The notes under the pieces are model-generated. The model did not search any database and was not told where the DNA came from. It saw only the letters and a list, made by a program, of their open reading frames with translations. DNA of 24,052 nucleotides from JACDAV01 sp036556145. GTDB lineage: Bacteria; Chloroflexota; Limnocylindria; Limnocylindrales; CSP1-4. Below are positions 23,967 to 24,052 of the stretch, one piece after another (position 1 is the first letter of the stretch; each line of letters opens with the position of its first letter). The DNA lies in contig DATBKB010000025.1 of the NCBI GenBank assembly GCA_036556145.1, forward strand, positions 1 to 24,052, in the 5' to 3' direction. Position numbers and translations under genes: made by a program.

Positions 23967-24052
23967 ACGGCCTCACGCCGGCCCGGCGCCCAGCCGGCAG
24001 CCGGGCGAGGATGGCGAGCAGGGCCGACGTGGCCGCGATCCCGGCCGCGACC
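23908..24052 (-). CDS. C-terminal fragment of a membrane protein, possibly UppP-like
   Basis: The frame is open from the right window edge to a TGA at 23908–23910, giving the last 47 residues of a minus-strand gene. The visible part has a hydrophobic helix (VAAGIAATSALLAILARL), a basic turn (PAGRRAGVRPFT) and a second hydrophobic segment (VFERLGLLLGRVIG). A helix, then an Arg-rich loop with PF-x-V, then a terminal helix resembles the C terminus of undecaprenyl-diphosphatase (UppP), but this is weak evidence. It overlaps the HTH_42 gene tail to tail by 59 bp. Confidence 0.45.
   Translation of the reverse strand, partial: VAAGIAATSALLAILARLPAGRRAGVRPFTVFERLGLLLGRVIGPVR

Noticed and set aside
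1..24052. Mobile elements, CRISPR arrays or integration scars
   Set aside because: No transposase or integrase, no regularly spaced repeats and no terminal duplications were found on either strand.

Overview
The window is about 70% G+C with dense, bacterial-style gene packing and frequent GTG and TTG starts. It carries a qcrCAB–ctaCDF respiratory operon of the kind known from Actinomycetota and some Chloroflexota: diheme cytochrome c, three-helix Rieske protein, cytochrome b with PDWY, then aa3 oxidase subunits and an actinobacterial-type subunit IV. Together with high-GC secreted proteins and lipoproteins this suggests a free-living aerobe of Chloroflexota (Limnocylindria-like) or a deep actinobacterial lineage. 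This placement is an inference from gene content. No phage, transposon, CRISPR, tRNA or rRNA was seen.

Layout. (1) 1–2.6 kb, signalling: the 3' part of a PAS histidine kinase, a convergent receiver-only response regulator whose end overlaps it, and a divergent second histidine kinase with an altered ATP-binding N-box. (2) 2.7–9.5 kb, respiration: a small four-helix membrane protein divergent from a six-gene bc1/aa3 operon in which all five junctions are 4-bp stop/start overlaps. No subunit III gene is in view. A hairpin, a 46-residue membrane protein and an OmpR-type regulator with a TTG start follow. (3) 10.3–13.5 kb, secreted proteins: an M14 zinc carboxypeptidase with a C-terminal accessory domain (minus strand) and a divergent CAP-domain protein, separated by a 475-bp gene-free region and bordered by GC-rich hairpins. 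(4) 13.5–16.3 kb, small conserved or unknown genes: an unknown 177-residue protein, a 98-residue hypothetical protein, a DUF2461 protein, a 114-residue hypothetical protein and a lipoprotein.

(5) 16.4–24.0 kb: two divergent clusters. On the minus strand, a 1055-residue Tat/lipobox VWA protein is followed 7 bp later by a winged-helix HTH_42 (AlkZ/YcaQ-like) protein. On the plus strand, a SAM methyltransferase, an MFS transporter and a second HTH_42 protein are packed 14 and 2 bp apart. The second HTH_42 protein keeps a QAQ motif where AlkZ-type DNA glycosylases carry catalytic glutamines; the first does not. The methyltransferase–efflux–QxQ-protein trio resembles self-protection modules against DNA-alkylating compounds and is the most interesting candidate system here, but its function is inferred only. 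The right edge cuts a minus-strand membrane-protein gene.

In the respiratory block, quinol oxidation by QcrB/QcrA would pass electrons through the two hemes of membrane-anchored QcrC directly to CuA of CtaC and then to CtaD. This is the arrangement of obligate bcc:aa3 supercomplexes, which need no soluble cytochrome c.
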